Of a stretch of DNA of 64,000 nt, positions 23,989 to 31,992 are shown piece by piece. The notes beneath the pieces were generated by a model that had not been told where the DNA came from, searched no databases, and saw only the letters and a program-made list of their open reading frames with translations. Both the position numbers and the translations under genes were made by a program. Source of the DNA: Flavobacterium sp. UBA7663. GTDB taxonomy: Bacteria > Bacteroidota > Bacteroidia > Flavobacteriales > Flavobacteriaceae. The stretch's first letter is position 1. Each line of letters begins with the position of its first letter. The DNA is taken from contig NZ_DLHR01000014.1 of assembly GCF_002483315.1 (NCBI RefSeq), positions 33,507-97,506 on the forward strand, given 5' to 3'.

Positions 23989-24852
23989 ATGAGACAACTT
24001 AAAATTACCAAGCAGGTTACCAATCGTGAAACTGCTTCCTTAGACAAATACCTACAAGAAATTGGAAAAGTTGACCTTATTACTGCTGACGAAGAAGTAG
24101 AATTAGCACAAAGAATTAAAGCCGGAGATCAACGCGCTTTAGAAAAATTAACAAAAGCTAATTTACGTTTCGTAGTTTCAGTAGCAAAACAATATCAAAA
24201 TCAAGGACTTACACTTCCTGATTTAATTAACGAAGGAAATTTAGGATTAATTAAAGCTGCTCAACGTTTTGATGAAACGCGTGGATTCAAATTCATTTCA
24301 TATGCTGTATGGTGGATTCGTCAATCGATTCTTCAAGCTCTAGCTGAACAATCTCGTATCGTTCGTTTACCATTAAACAAAATTGGTTCTATCAATAAAA
24401 TCAACAAAATGTATGCGTTGTTAGAGCAATCTAATGAGCGCCCACCTTCTGCTGAAGAAATTGCAAAAGAACTTGATATGACTGTAAATGATGTAAAAGA
24501 GTCTATGAAAAACTCTGGTCGTCATTTATCAATGGATGCGCCTTTAGTTGAAGGAGAAGATTCTAACTTATACGACGTTTTACGTTCAGGTGAATCTCCA
24601 AATCCAGATAGAGAATTAATTCACGAATCATTACAAACTGAAATTGAAAGAGCATTAGAAACATTAACTCCAAGAGAAGCAGATGTAGTGCGTTTATACT
24701 TTGGTTTAGGTGACCAACACCCAATGACTTTAGAAGAAATTGGCGAAACTTTCGATTTAACTCGTGAACGTGTTCGTCAGATTAAAGAAAAAGCGATTAG
24801 AAGATTAAAACATACTTCTAGAAGTAAGATATTAAAAACATATTTAGGATAA
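23989..24852 (+). CDS. rpoD: primary RNA polymerase sigma factor RpoD/SigA
   Basis: The 287-residue sigma70 factor begins directly at region 1.2 and lacks region 1.1, as is normal for Bacteroidota primary sigma factors. Region 2 is clear (L-I-N-E-G-N-L-G-L-I-K-A-A-Q-R-F-D, Y-A-V-W-W-I-R-Q-S-I) and so is region 4 (T-L-E-E-I-G-E-T-F-D-L-T-R-E-R-V-R-Q-I). It directs transcription from TAnnTTTG promoters. It has an ECF-type upstream motif and a rare Shine-Dalgarno sequence, and is followed by a terminator. Confidence 0.96.
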   Translation: MRQLKITKQVTNRETASLDKYLQEIGKVDLITADEEVELAQRIKAGDQRALEKLTKANLRFVVSVAKQYQNQGLTLPDLINEGNLGLIKAAQRFDETRGFKFISYAVWWIRQSILQALAEQSRIVRLPLNKIGSINKINKMYALLEQSNERPPSAEEIAKELDMTVNDVKESMKNSGRHLSMDAPLVEGEDSNLYDVLRSGESPNPDRELIHESLQTEIERALETLTPREADVVRLYFGLGDQHPMTLEEIGETFDLTRERVRQIKEKAIRRLKHTSRSKILKTYLG

Positions 24853-24909
24853 CACCTAAAGTATAGCAACAACAGTCTAAGACTGTTCGTTTTTTGATTG
24901 ATGATTGAA

Positions 24910-24940
24910 ACTCCGGCTGATTACCGGAGTTTTATTTTTT
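24910..24940 (+). terminator. terminator after rpoD
   Basis: The 7-bp arms ACTCCGG and CCGGAGT around seven bases are followed by a T-rich tract. Confidence 0.85.
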
Positions 24941-24969
24941 AACCCCTACCCCCCAAAGGGAGGAATATT
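24941..24969. repeat. C-rich palindromic repeat (CCCCAACCCC/AAAGGGG family), copy 1
   Basis: AACCCCTACCCCCCAAAGGG begins a short imperfect palindrome placed directly after the rpoD terminator. It belongs with copies at 27266-27299 and within murG at 33755-33786. Confidence 0.6.
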
Positions 24970-25021
24970 ATCTAGTTAAATCTTTTAATCGACAAAATTT
25001 TTAAACTCTTAAACTAAAAAC

Positions 25022-25029
25022 TATCTTTG
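25022..25029 (+). promoter_or_regulatory. -7 promoter element TATCTTTG for rpe
   Basis: An exact TAnnTTTG match lies 29 bases before the rpe ATG, so the in-frame GTG at 25029 is part of the promoter and not the start. Confidence 0.65.
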
Positions 25030-25058
25030 TGCACAACAACACACACTTTTACAAGTTT

Positions 25059-25718
25059 ATGAAAAACACACTTATTGCTCCTTCAGTTCTTGCAGCTGAT
25101 TTTGCTAATTTACAACGCGACATTGAAATGATTAATACAAGTGAGGCCGATTGGTTCCACATTGACATTATGGATGGCGTTTTTGTTCCGAATATTTCTT
25201 TTGGTATGCCTGTTTTAGATGCGATAAATAAACACGCTAAAAAAACCATAGATGTTCACCTGATGATTGTTGATCCTGATCGATACATTGCAACATTCAA
25301 AAAATTAGGCGCCGATGTTTTGACGGTTCATTACGAAGCTTGTACACATTTACACAGAACACTTCAAGCAATCAAAGCGGAAGGCATGAAAGCTGGAGTA
25401 GCATTGAATCCGCACACCAACGTAGATTTATTAGAAGATGTTATTCAGGATATCGATTTAGTGTGTATCATGAGTGTAAATCCAGGTTTTGGAGGTCAAT
25501 CGTTCATTGAAAACACTTATGCTAAAGTTGAAAAACTAAAAGCTCTAATTAATAGAAAAAATGCGGCTACAATAATCGAAATTGACGGCGGTGTAACCAA
25601 TAAAAATGCAAAACAACTAGTTGATGCTGGTGCTGATGTATTAGTAGCCGGAAGTTATGTTTTTGGTGCGCAAGACCCAATTGCAACCATTGCAGATTTA
25701 AAACAAATAACAAAATAA
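25059..25718 (+). CDS. rpe: ribulose-phosphate 3-epimerase
   Basis: This 219-residue TIM-barrel enzyme interconverts ribulose 5-phosphate and xylulose 5-phosphate in the pentose phosphate pathway. The metal and catalytic motifs are visible: H-I-D-I-M-D-G-V-F-V-P-N, H-L-M-I-V-D-P, V-N-P-G-F-G-G-Q and E-I-D-G-G-V. The frame could begin at a GTG 30 bases earlier, but this overlaps the -7 box. A terminator shared with the convergent CBS gene follows. Confidence 0.97.
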   Translation: MKNTLIAPSVLAADFANLQRDIEMINTSEADWFHIDIMDGVFVPNISFGMPVLDAINKHAKKTIDVHLMIVDPDRYIATFKKLGADVLTVHYEACTHLHRTLQAIKAEGMKAGVALNPHTNVDLLEDVIQDIDLVCIMSVNPGFGGQSFIENTYAKVEKLKALINRKNAATIIEIDGGVTNKNAKQLVDAGADVLVAGSYVFGAQDPIATIADLKQITK

Positions 25719-25722
25719 TTCA

Positions 25723-25754
25723 AAAAAGCCTAACAGTAAAATGTTAGGCTTTTT
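25723..25754. terminator. bidirectional terminator between rpe and CBS gene
   Basis: The 13-bp arms AAAAAGCCTAACA and TGTTAGGCTTTTT surround six bases and lie between convergent genes. Confidence 0.92.
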
Positions 25755-25757
25755 CAT

Positions 25758-26177
25758 TTAATATTGATCGATTAAGTATTTTATTAAATCGGTTGTGGTT
25801 ATAATTCCCACTAACAATTCTCCCTCACATACAGGAAGTGCATGAAACTCTTTAGTAGCTAAAATTTGAGCCGCTTCTTTGATAGTGGTTTCAGGTGAAA
25901 TCGAAACTATTTTTTTAGCCATTACTTGCTCCACGGTAAACATATTATAAACTGTTGTATCCACAACATCTTCGTCGTCATCAATAGCATCTGCAAACGA
26001 AATTCGCAACAAATCGGTATAACTTAACATTCCAACAATTTTATTACTGTAAACCACAGGAATGTGTCTAATGTGGTACTTTTTAAACAAGCTTTCCGCT
26101 TTTGTTAAATCATCTGATAAGTTCAACTTCACTACATTTTTTGTCATGATAGTTGACACGGGCACTTTTTGTTTCAT
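25758..26177 (-). CDS. CBS-domain pair protein
   Basis: The 139 residues contain two CBS motifs (about 1-65 and 72-139) that together make a Bateman module. The first opens with V-S-T-I-M-T-K-N-V and the second with V-E-Q-V-M-A-K-K-I. Bateman modules bind AMP, ATP or related nucleotides and usually regulate a partner. No catalytic domain is attached and the neighbours give no partner, so the role is open. An acidic insert (D-D-D-E-D-V-V-D) separates the two halves. Confidence 0.85.
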   Translation of the reverse strand: MKQKVPVSTIMTKNVVKLNLSDDLTKAESLFKKYHIRHIPVVYSNKIVGMLSYTDLLRISFADAIDDDEDVVDTTVYNMFTVEQVMAKKIVSISPETTIKEAAQILATKEFHALPVCEGELLVGIITTTDLIKYLIDQY

Positions 26178-26246
26178 AATACCAAAATTTTAATGACATA
26201 AAGTTACTTAAAATTTTGGCTCAAAAACATGATAGATATCAGTATT

Positions 26247-27107
26247 TTAAACTATAGATGAAATAAAATACCTTTCATTATAGTTAATCATATGCTTGAC
26301 TTTCAGGAATATAGAAGGGAATTTCATTTTAAATTCCTGTGGAGATTCAAAAAAGTATTCCAATAAAACAGCAACAAATTCAAATTGATTTTCGTAAGCA
26401 TAATCACGTAAAAAACCAGACTCAATTAAACGTTGCTTCACTTCGGGCTTTGAAACCACACGAAATAAATTTTGAAGGGATTCGTTAAACAAAACAAAAG
26501 TTGCTTTATCACTTTTTAATGCATAAATATGAAAAGCATGGGTAAATTCATGTAATCCTAAATTCAAATTATCATTTGTAATATCAATTCCTTCTTTAAA
26601 ATGTTTCCAAGAAAAAACAACGCATTCCATTCTTGGATTAAACTCTCCTTTGTGGTAATTATCATTTTGAGATGAATAATAAATATCAGGATAAACAACA
26701 ATTCGTTTGAACAATGGATTTAAATATTCACGCATTCCAAAGGTTAACATTACATATGTTGCCGATATAGTTACTTTCATTTCTTCGGTAATTTCTATAT
26801 CTCTACCTTCAAAATTATAATGCAAAATTAACTTAGCTACTCTATGTTCGAAATATCTTTTATACTTAGGTTTTAATCGATTGTAAAAATGAAAATTTGT
26901 TGTTAAGATATGCTTTCGAGAATCATTTAACTTTAAAAAATTCACATTAGCAAATACCACTAAAGGTTTTTTATAATTACGTAGATAAACAATTTCTGTT
27001 ACGTAAAAAGCAAAGGCAAAAAAGATAGCCGCAAAAGGAGCCACCACAACAAACATAGCAATGTAATCAGCTAAAAATAATTCGTGTTCTATAGGTGGTG
27101 GATTCAT
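26247..27107 (-). CDS. MtfA-like zinc metallopeptidase (M90 family), membrane-anchored
   Basis: This 286-residue protein has one hydrophobic segment (about 15-40) and a cytoplasmic MtfA-type domain. The zinc motif is H-E-F-T-H (186-190) with a downstream Glu in F-E-F-V-A-V-L-L-E-Y-F-F-E. In E. coli, MtfA binds Mlc and has aminopeptidase activity; there is no Mlc here, so the function is probably different. The membrane anchor is a difference from the soluble E. coli protein. It is transcribed alone. Confidence 0.82.
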   Translation of the reverse strand: MNPPPIEHELFLADYIAMFVVVAPFAAIFFAFAFYVTEIVYLRNYKKPLVVFANVNFLKLNDSRKHILTTNFHFYNRLKPKYKRYFEHRVAKLILHYNFEGRDIEITEEMKVTISATYVMLTFGMREYLNPLFKRIVVYPDIYYSSQNDNYHKGEFNPRMECVVFSWKHFKEGIDITNDNLNLGLHEFTHAFHIYALKSDKATFVLFNESLQNLFRVVSKPEVKQRLIESGFLRDYAYENQFEFVAVLLEYFFESPQEFKMKFPSIFLKVKHMINYNERYFISSIV

Positions 27108-27155
27108 TTATTTGGGACTATTTTACAAATAACGTAAAAATTATGTGTTTAAAAA

Positions 27156-27187
27156 AAATAAACGTCAAGAAATCTTGACGTTTATTT
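27156..27187 (-). terminator. terminator after tRNA-Arg
   Basis: The 15-bp arms AAATAAACGTCAAGA and TCTTGACGTTTATTT flank two bases. On the minus strand a run of eight T extends beyond the hairpin, one base after the tRNA 3' end. Confidence 0.88.
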
Positions 27188-27188
27188 G

Positions 27189-27262
27189 TGACCTCGGCAG
27201 GGTTCGAACCTGCAACCCTCAGAGCCGAAATCTGATATTCTATCCAGTTGAACTACGAAGCC
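27189..27262 (-). tRNA. tRNA-Arg (anticodon TCG)
   Basis: The 74-base gene folds as a full cloverleaf. The acceptor stem GGCTTCG pairs with CGAGGTC (two wobble pairs), the D stem GTTC with GAAT, the anticodon stem TCAGA with TCTGA around the loop TTTCGGC (anticodon TCG), and the T stem GCAGG with CCTGC around TTCGAAC. CCA is not encoded. A terminator follows and a C-rich palindrome begins four bases upstream. Confidence 0.93.
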
Positions 27263-27265
27263 GAG

Positions 27266-27299
27266 CCTCACCCCAACCCTCTCCAAAGGAGAGGGAGTG
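27266..27299. repeat. C-rich palindromic repeat, copy 2, upstream of tRNA-Arg
   Basis: The element GCCTCACCCCAACCCTCTCC pairs with its partner AAGGAGAGGGAGTG to give a stem around AA. It closely resembles the copy within murG at 33755 (same GCCTC...CCCAACCC...CTCCAA order). Confidence 0.7.
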
Positions 27300-27311
27300 A
27301 TAAAGTATATT

Positions 27312-27761
27312 TTATACTAAAAGTTTCTTTACAATTCCAGAAATTACTTTCCCTTCTGCTTGTCCTCCTATTTGAGCTGAAGCTAATCCCATAACTTTTC
27401 CCATAGATGCAATACCTGAAGCACCCGTTTCAGTAATTATTTTAGCAATTACCGCTTCTACTTCTTCTTCTGATAACTGAGCTGGTAAAAACTTCTCAAT
27501 TACAGCGATTTGTGCTAATTCTGGTTCTGCTAAATCTGGACGGTTTTGTGTTGTGAAAATTTCTGCACTGTCCTTACGCATTTTCACCAAACGTTGTAAC
27601 ATTTTGATTTCTTGATCTTCAGACAAACCATCTCCAGCACCAGCTTCTGTTTTTGCTAAAATAATTGCTGATTTAATAGCTCTTAACGCTTCCAAAGCTA
27701 TACTGTCTTTAGCTTTCATGGCCTCTTTCATGTGATCCATGATTTTTGCTTCTAAACTCAT
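27312..27761 (-). CDS. GatB/YqeY domain protein
   Basis: The 149 residues form a stand-alone YqeY domain, the tRNA-binding helical module found at the end of GatB in the Glu-tRNA(Gln) amidotransferase. Conserved parts are L-E-A-L-R-A-I-K-S-A-I near the N-terminus, M-R-K-D-S-A-E-I-F in the middle and M-G-K-V-M-G at the end. The function of free YqeY proteins is unclear. It has its own -7 promoter (27830) and sits downstream of ftsZ's terminator, close to tRNA-Arg. Confidence 0.88.
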   Translation of the reverse strand: MSLEAKIMDHMKEAMKAKDSIALEALRAIKSAIILAKTEAGAGDGLSEDQEIKMLQRLVKMRKDSAEIFTTQNRPDLAEPELAQIAVIEKFLPAQLSEEEVEAVIAKIITETGASGIASMGKVMGLASAQIGGQAEGKVISGIVKKLLV

Positions 27762-27829
27762 ATTGTATTTTTTATTTATTGTAGTTAATTTATCTTAAAA
27801 CCCCAGAAAGAGGTTTTACAAATACTGTG

Positions 27830-27837
27830 CAAAGGTA
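27830..27837 (-). promoter_or_regulatory. -7 promoter element TACCTTTG for the YqeY gene
   Basis: The minus-strand TACCTTTG lies 68 bases before the ATG at 27761, just past the ftsZ terminator. Confidence 0.55.
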
Positions 27838-27843
27838 ATAAAA

Positions 27844-27869
27844 AAACCCGAAAATTGTTCTTCGGGTTT
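27844..27869 (-). terminator. terminator after ftsZ
   Basis: The arms AAACCCGAA and TTCGGGTTT flank eight bases, with further T on the minus strand. It closes the dcw cluster. Confidence 0.85.
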
Positions 27870-27896
27870 CTTGGGGTAGGTTAGTTTGTTGTAGAT

Positions 27897-29870
27897 TTAA
27901 TCCACATTATCATGAAGGAATGAATTGTTTGAACGCAATTGGATATCGTCGTTACTATCAGTTCCTAAAGACATTCTAGATTGATTACTAGCAGTGTTTG
28001 GTGTAGAAGTTACATCAAACCCCATTCTTTTATAGGCTGGAATTCTTTCAAACTCATCAATTTGCGAAGCGCTATTGTTAAATTTATGATTGAATTCTTT
28101 CATTTTTCTTTTACGTTCGTCGGCTCTAAGTTTTAATGTATCCTCAATAGACATTTCTAAAGGAGAAACATTATCCAAATTCATGGCATCTTCAAACTTT
28201 TGAGTATTTGTTTTCATGGTGAAGTTTAACTCTTCATCAATCGGTTCATTTACTACTTCAATTGGTTTAGATGCTACTAATTCTTCTTCTTTTTCCAAAT
28301 AATCTTCAAGAGAATATTTAATAATTCCGCTTTGATTTACCTCTGTAACTGGAACCACGTTTATAGGATCTTTTACTTCCATAGCGCGTGTTTCTGGCGT
28401 TAACTCGAAAACAATTGCATTCTCTTTAACTTCTTCTTTTGCAGCGAATAAATCCAATGAAAAACTCACTTCTTCAGTCGCTACAACAAATTCTGGATCT
28501 TTTACTTCGATTTCTCTGATTTGAGGTGTAATGATTTCGAAAGTTGGCGCTACATTTGGGCTAACCACTTCAAAAGTTACATCGATATTCTTTAAAAACT
28601 CAGTTGTAGGAACTAAATCAATTGCTGCTACTGGAGTATGAATTTCGAAAACTGGCTCTTCTACTTCTTCTTCTAAAGTAAAAATCACTTTTTGTTCTAC
28701 TACTTCGTCACAAATAGGATTGATTATATCCGATTTAACTTCTGTTTCAATTGGAGATTCAAAAATTGGCTCATTAACCGGAAGACTAGCAATTGTTTTA
28801 TTCAACAATTCGTGAACAATTTTTTGTTCGTCTTCTAAAGAATGAATAATTTTCTTAGGTTCCGTATTAACGATTTCAGCTTGTTGCTCAATATTGAAAC
28901 CTGTAGCAATTACCGTTACCGAAATTGCTTCACCTAAAGCTTCTTCTTCACCAACACCCATAATGATGTTTGCGTTGTAACCTGCTTCAGATTGAATAAA
29001 ATCATTGATTTCTCCGATTTCATCGATTGTAATTTCGTTAACTTCATCAGTTCCAGAAACGATTAACAACAATACGTTTTTCGCACCTGTAATCTTATTA
29101 TCATTCAATAATGGAGAATCTAATGCACTTGAAATTGCTTGTTTTGCTCTATCTGAACCTGCTGCTGTTGCAGAACCCATGATTGCTGTTCCGCTGTTTG
29201 ACAACACGGTTTTAGCATCTTTAAGGTCGATATTTTGAGTATAGTGGTGTGTAATAACTTCAGCAATTCCTCTTGACGCAGTAGCTAACACTTCGTCAGC
29301 CTTTGAGAAACCAGCTTTGAAACCTAAGTTTCCGTATACTTCACGTAATTTATTATTATTGATAACGACTAAAGAATCTACTTGTTTACGTAAACGTTCT
29401 ACTCCAGCTAACGCTTGCTCAGAGCGAACTTTTCCTTCAAATTGAAAAGGAATCGTAACAATACCAACTGTTAAAATGTCGCGCTCTTTTGCCAATTGCG
29501 CAATTACAGGAGCCGCACCCGTTCCAGTTCCTCCACCCATTCCTGCAGTGATGAAAACCATTTTGGTGTTGCTATCCAACATTTTCTCAATTTCGGCGAT
29601 ACTTTCTATTGCAGATTGTTGACCTACTTCAGGGTTTGCTCCTGCACCTAATCCTTCGGTAAGGTTAACACCCAACTGAATTTTATTTGGTACTGGACTA
29701 TTTTGCAATGCCTGAGAATCAGTATTACAAACTATAAAATCAACACCTTTAATGCCTTGCTTAAACATGTGGTTTATGGCATTACTACCTCCACCTCCAA
29801 CGCCAATTACTTTAATTACGTTAGATTGGTTTTTAGGTAAATCGAATGAAATGTTTCCAAATTCTGACAT
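27897..29870 (-). CDS. ftsZ: cell division GTPase FtsZ
   Basis: The 657-residue tubulin homologue has the GTP signature G-G-G-T-G-T-G (112-118) and a standard GTPase core to about residue 330. A linker of about 280 residues follows, rich in Glu and Val, longer than the usual 50-100. It contains two related units (I-E-V-K-D-P-E-F-V-V and A-M-E-V-K-D-P-I-N-V-V). The FtsA-binding peptide (R-I-P-A-Y-K-R-M-G-F) is followed by about 40 extra residues. It is the last gene of the dcw cluster and has a rare strong Shine-Dalgarno sequence. Confidence 0.97.
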   Translation of the reverse strand: MSEFGNISFDLPKNQSNVIKVIGVGGGGSNAINHMFKQGIKGVDFIVCNTDSQALQNSPVPNKIQLGVNLTEGLGAGANPEVGQQSAIESIAEIEKMLDSNTKMVFITAGMGGGTGTGAAPVIAQLAKERDILTVGIVTIPFQFEGKVRSEQALAGVERLRKQVDSLVVINNNKLREVYGNLGFKAGFSKADEVLATASRGIAEVITHHYTQNIDLKDAKTVLSNSGTAIMGSATAAGSDRAKQAISSALDSPLLNDNKITGAKNVLLLIVSGTDEVNEITIDEIGEINDFIQSEAGYNANIIMGVGEEEALGEAISVTVIATGFNIEQQAEIVNTEPKKIIHSLEDEQKIVHELLNKTIASLPVNEPIFESPIETEVKSDIINPICDEVVEQKVIFTLEEEVEEPVFEIHTPVAAIDLVPTTEFLKNIDVTFEVVSPNVAPTFEIITPQIREIEVKDPEFVVATEEVSFSLDLFAAKEEVKENAIVFELTPETRAMEVKDPINVVPVTEVNQSGIIKYSLEDYLEKEEELVASKPIEVVNEPIDEELNFTMKTNTQKFEDAMNLDNVSPLEMSIEDTLKLRADERKRKMKEFNHKFNNSASQIDEFERIPAYKRMGFDVTSTPNTASNQSRMSLGTDSNDDIQLRSNNSFLHDNVD

Positions 29871-29875
29871 AGTAT

Positions 29876-29882
29876 CTCCTTT
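29876..29882 (-). promoter_or_regulatory. Shine-Dalgarno sequence AAGGAG of ftsZ
   Basis: AAAGGAG begins inside the ftsA stop codon and ends five bases before the ftsZ ATG. It supports strong translation of ftsZ relative to the other dcw genes. Confidence 0.7.
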
Positions 29883-31261
29883 TATTCTGCGTTATCTAAA
29901 AATTCTTTAATCTTATCTATATACTTATCAAAAAACGAACGTTTGATTCTGTCATCTGTTGTTTCTTGTTTTGTATTTTGAGTTGCTTTTGGCTCCTCTT
30001 TTTCTTCCTCAATAATTGGTTCTTCAACCACAACTTGAGGGCGAGCCGCCACTACTGGCTCTTCTTTTTTCATTTCTACAAATGGAGTAGCACTTTTTGT
30101 ATTATTTCTAATACTGTTCATTACTAAACCAACTGCTGTTGCATATAATGGACTTGACAATTCTTCGTCTGAATCTCCTGCCAAATGCTCGTTTGGATAA
30201 CCAATTCTAGTATCCATTCCAGTGATATATTCTACCAGTTGTTTAATGTGTTGCAATTGTGCTCCACCACCTGTTAATACAATACCTGCAATAAGTTTTT
30301 TCTTAGGATCTTCATGTCCGTACAATTTAATTTCGGCATATACTTGCTCTACAATTTCCACAACTCTAGCGTGAATAATTTTTGACAAGTTTTTTAGCGA
30401 AATTTCTTTTGGCTCTCTACCTCTTAATCCAGGAATAGAAACAATTTCGTTGTCTTTATTTTCTCCTGGCCAAGCTGAACCAAAACGAGTTTTTAATAAC
30501 TCCGCTTGTTTTTCAATGATTGAACATCCTTCTTTAATATCTTCCGTAATTACGTTTCCTCCAAAAGGAATAACTGCTGTATGACGAATGATTCCATCTT
30601 TAAAAATGGCTAAATCGGTTGTTCCACCACCTATATCTATCAAAGCAACTCCTGCTTCTTTTTCTTCTTGACTCAATACTGCATCAGCCGAAGCTAATGG
30701 TTCTAATGTTAATCCAGATAATTCTAATCCGGCACTTTTGATACATCTTCCTAAATTACGAATCGAAGCCGCTTGCCCTACTACTACGTGGAAGCTAGAT
30801 TCTAATCTTCCACCGTACATTCCGATAGGTTCTTTAATTTCGGCTTGACCGTCGATTTTAAATTCTTGTGGTAACACGTGAATAATTTCTTCACCTGGCA
30901 ACATCGCTAATTTATGAACCTGACCAATCAATGCATCGATATCGGCATCTCCAATTACTTCTTCTGCATTTGGACGACTGATGTAATCACTATGTTGAAT
31001 ACTACGAATGTGTTGTCCAGCAATACCTACCACAACATCATTAATTTTATAACCTGAATCATTCTCCGCATCAGCAACTGCTTGCTGAATGGATTGTATG
31101 GTTTGTGTAATATTATTTACAACACCTCTATGAACACCCAAGCTTTTAGATTTTCCTACTCCAAGAATTTCTAGCTTTCCGTATTCATTCTTCTTCCCTA
31201 TCATTGCTACAATTTTAGTTGTACCAATGTCTAATCCTACTGCAATGTTGTCTTTGTTCAT
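29882..31261 (-). CDS. ftsA: cell division protein FtsA
   Basis: This 459-residue actin-like protein has the phosphate-binding D-I-G-T-T-K near the start and D-I-G-G-G-T-T-D in the middle. The C-terminal region has a Glu/Pro/Val-rich linker and ends in an amphipathic helix (F-F-D-K-Y-I-D-K-I-K-E-F-L) that would tether it to the membrane. It binds FtsZ filaments to the inner membrane. It is followed after 11 bases by ftsZ and lies eight bases after ftsQ. Confidence 0.97.
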   Translation of the reverse strand: MNKDNIAVGLDIGTTKIVAMIGKKNEYGKLEILGVGKSKSLGVHRGVVNNITQTIQSIQQAVADAENDSGYKINDVVVGIAGQHIRSIQHSDYISRPNAEEVIGDADIDALIGQVHKLAMLPGEEIIHVLPQEFKIDGQAEIKEPIGMYGGRLESSFHVVVGQAASIRNLGRCIKSAGLELSGLTLEPLASADAVLSQEEKEAGVALIDIGGGTTDLAIFKDGIIRHTAVIPFGGNVITEDIKEGCSIIEKQAELLKTRFGSAWPGENKDNEIVSIPGLRGREPKEISLKNLSKIIHARVVEIVEQVYAEIKLYGHEDPKKKLIAGIVLTGGGAQLQHIKQLVEYITGMDTRIGYPNEHLAGDSDEELSSPLYATAVGLVMNSIRNNTKSATPFVEMKKEEPVVAARPQVVVEEPIIEEEKEEPKATQNTKQETTDDRIKRSFFDKYIDKIKEFLDNAE

Positions 31262-31269
31262 AACTCTAA

Positions 31270-31992
31270 CTATTTCTTACAAACCACTTGTTGCGTAAAC
31301 ATAACGTTTACCTCTTTATAACTTTTAATCAATGTATCTTTTATAGCATGATGAAAAAACGCTTTATAATTCTTTAGCTTTTTTTCAACATTTATTGGTT
31401 TCCCAAATGCTATTTTATAATCATAACTTCTATTGGTTAACACCACATTTCCTGAAGCCATAACCTGTGCGCCAGTAATATTTTTACTTAAGAAATCATC
31501 TTTTTTGATTTCGTTAAATAAGAACAAAAACGGCTTGCAATTTTCTTCACTTATTTCGCCAGTAACTAGCGGAACTCGTGCTGAAAAATTCTCCGACAAC
31601 GACATTCTATAACCTTTTGAATCAAGATAATAGCTTTCATTATCAGTAATAACTCTTACGATTGGGGTCTTTTGAGTAATACGCGTATTTAGAAATCCGT
31701 CTACTGTTGAAAAAACTTGTGCTTTTTCAATCATCTCGTGATCATCGAGAACAGTTTCTAAAGTATTCAAATCTACTTTATCTTTTTGTATTCTTGATGT
31801 ACCTCCTAAATTTTGTATTAACAAGTTATTAACCATTTCATGTGTTAAAAACATATTTTCATTCGACTCGAATTTGATATCTATCTTACTGATTTTACGC
31901 TCACTATTCCTCTTTAAAGAGAAAGAATAAAGGAAAATCATTGTAAAAATGATTAACACTAAGCGAATAGTATGCCAATTAATTCTTTTCAT
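31270..31992 (-). CDS. ftsQ: cell division protein FtsQ/DivIB
   Basis: The 240-residue bitopic membrane protein has one N-terminal transmembrane helix (about 9-25), a POTRA-like region and a periplasmic beta domain. It links early and late divisome proteins. The start overlaps the 3' end of murC by 14 bases. Sequence conservation in this family is low; the call rests on topology and its position between murC and ftsA. Confidence 0.9.
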   Translation of the reverse strand: MKRINWHTIRLVLIIFTMIFLYSFSLKRNSERKISKIDIKFESNENMFLTHEMVNNLLIQNLGGTSRIQKDKVDLNTLETVLDDHEMIEKAQVFSTVDGFLNTRITQKTPIVRVITDNESYYLDSKGYRMSLSENFSARVPLVTGEISEENCKPFLFLFNEIKKDDFLSKNITGAQVMASGNVVLTNRSYDYKIAFGKPINVEKKLKNYKAFFHHAIKDTLIKSYKEVNVMFTQQVVCKK

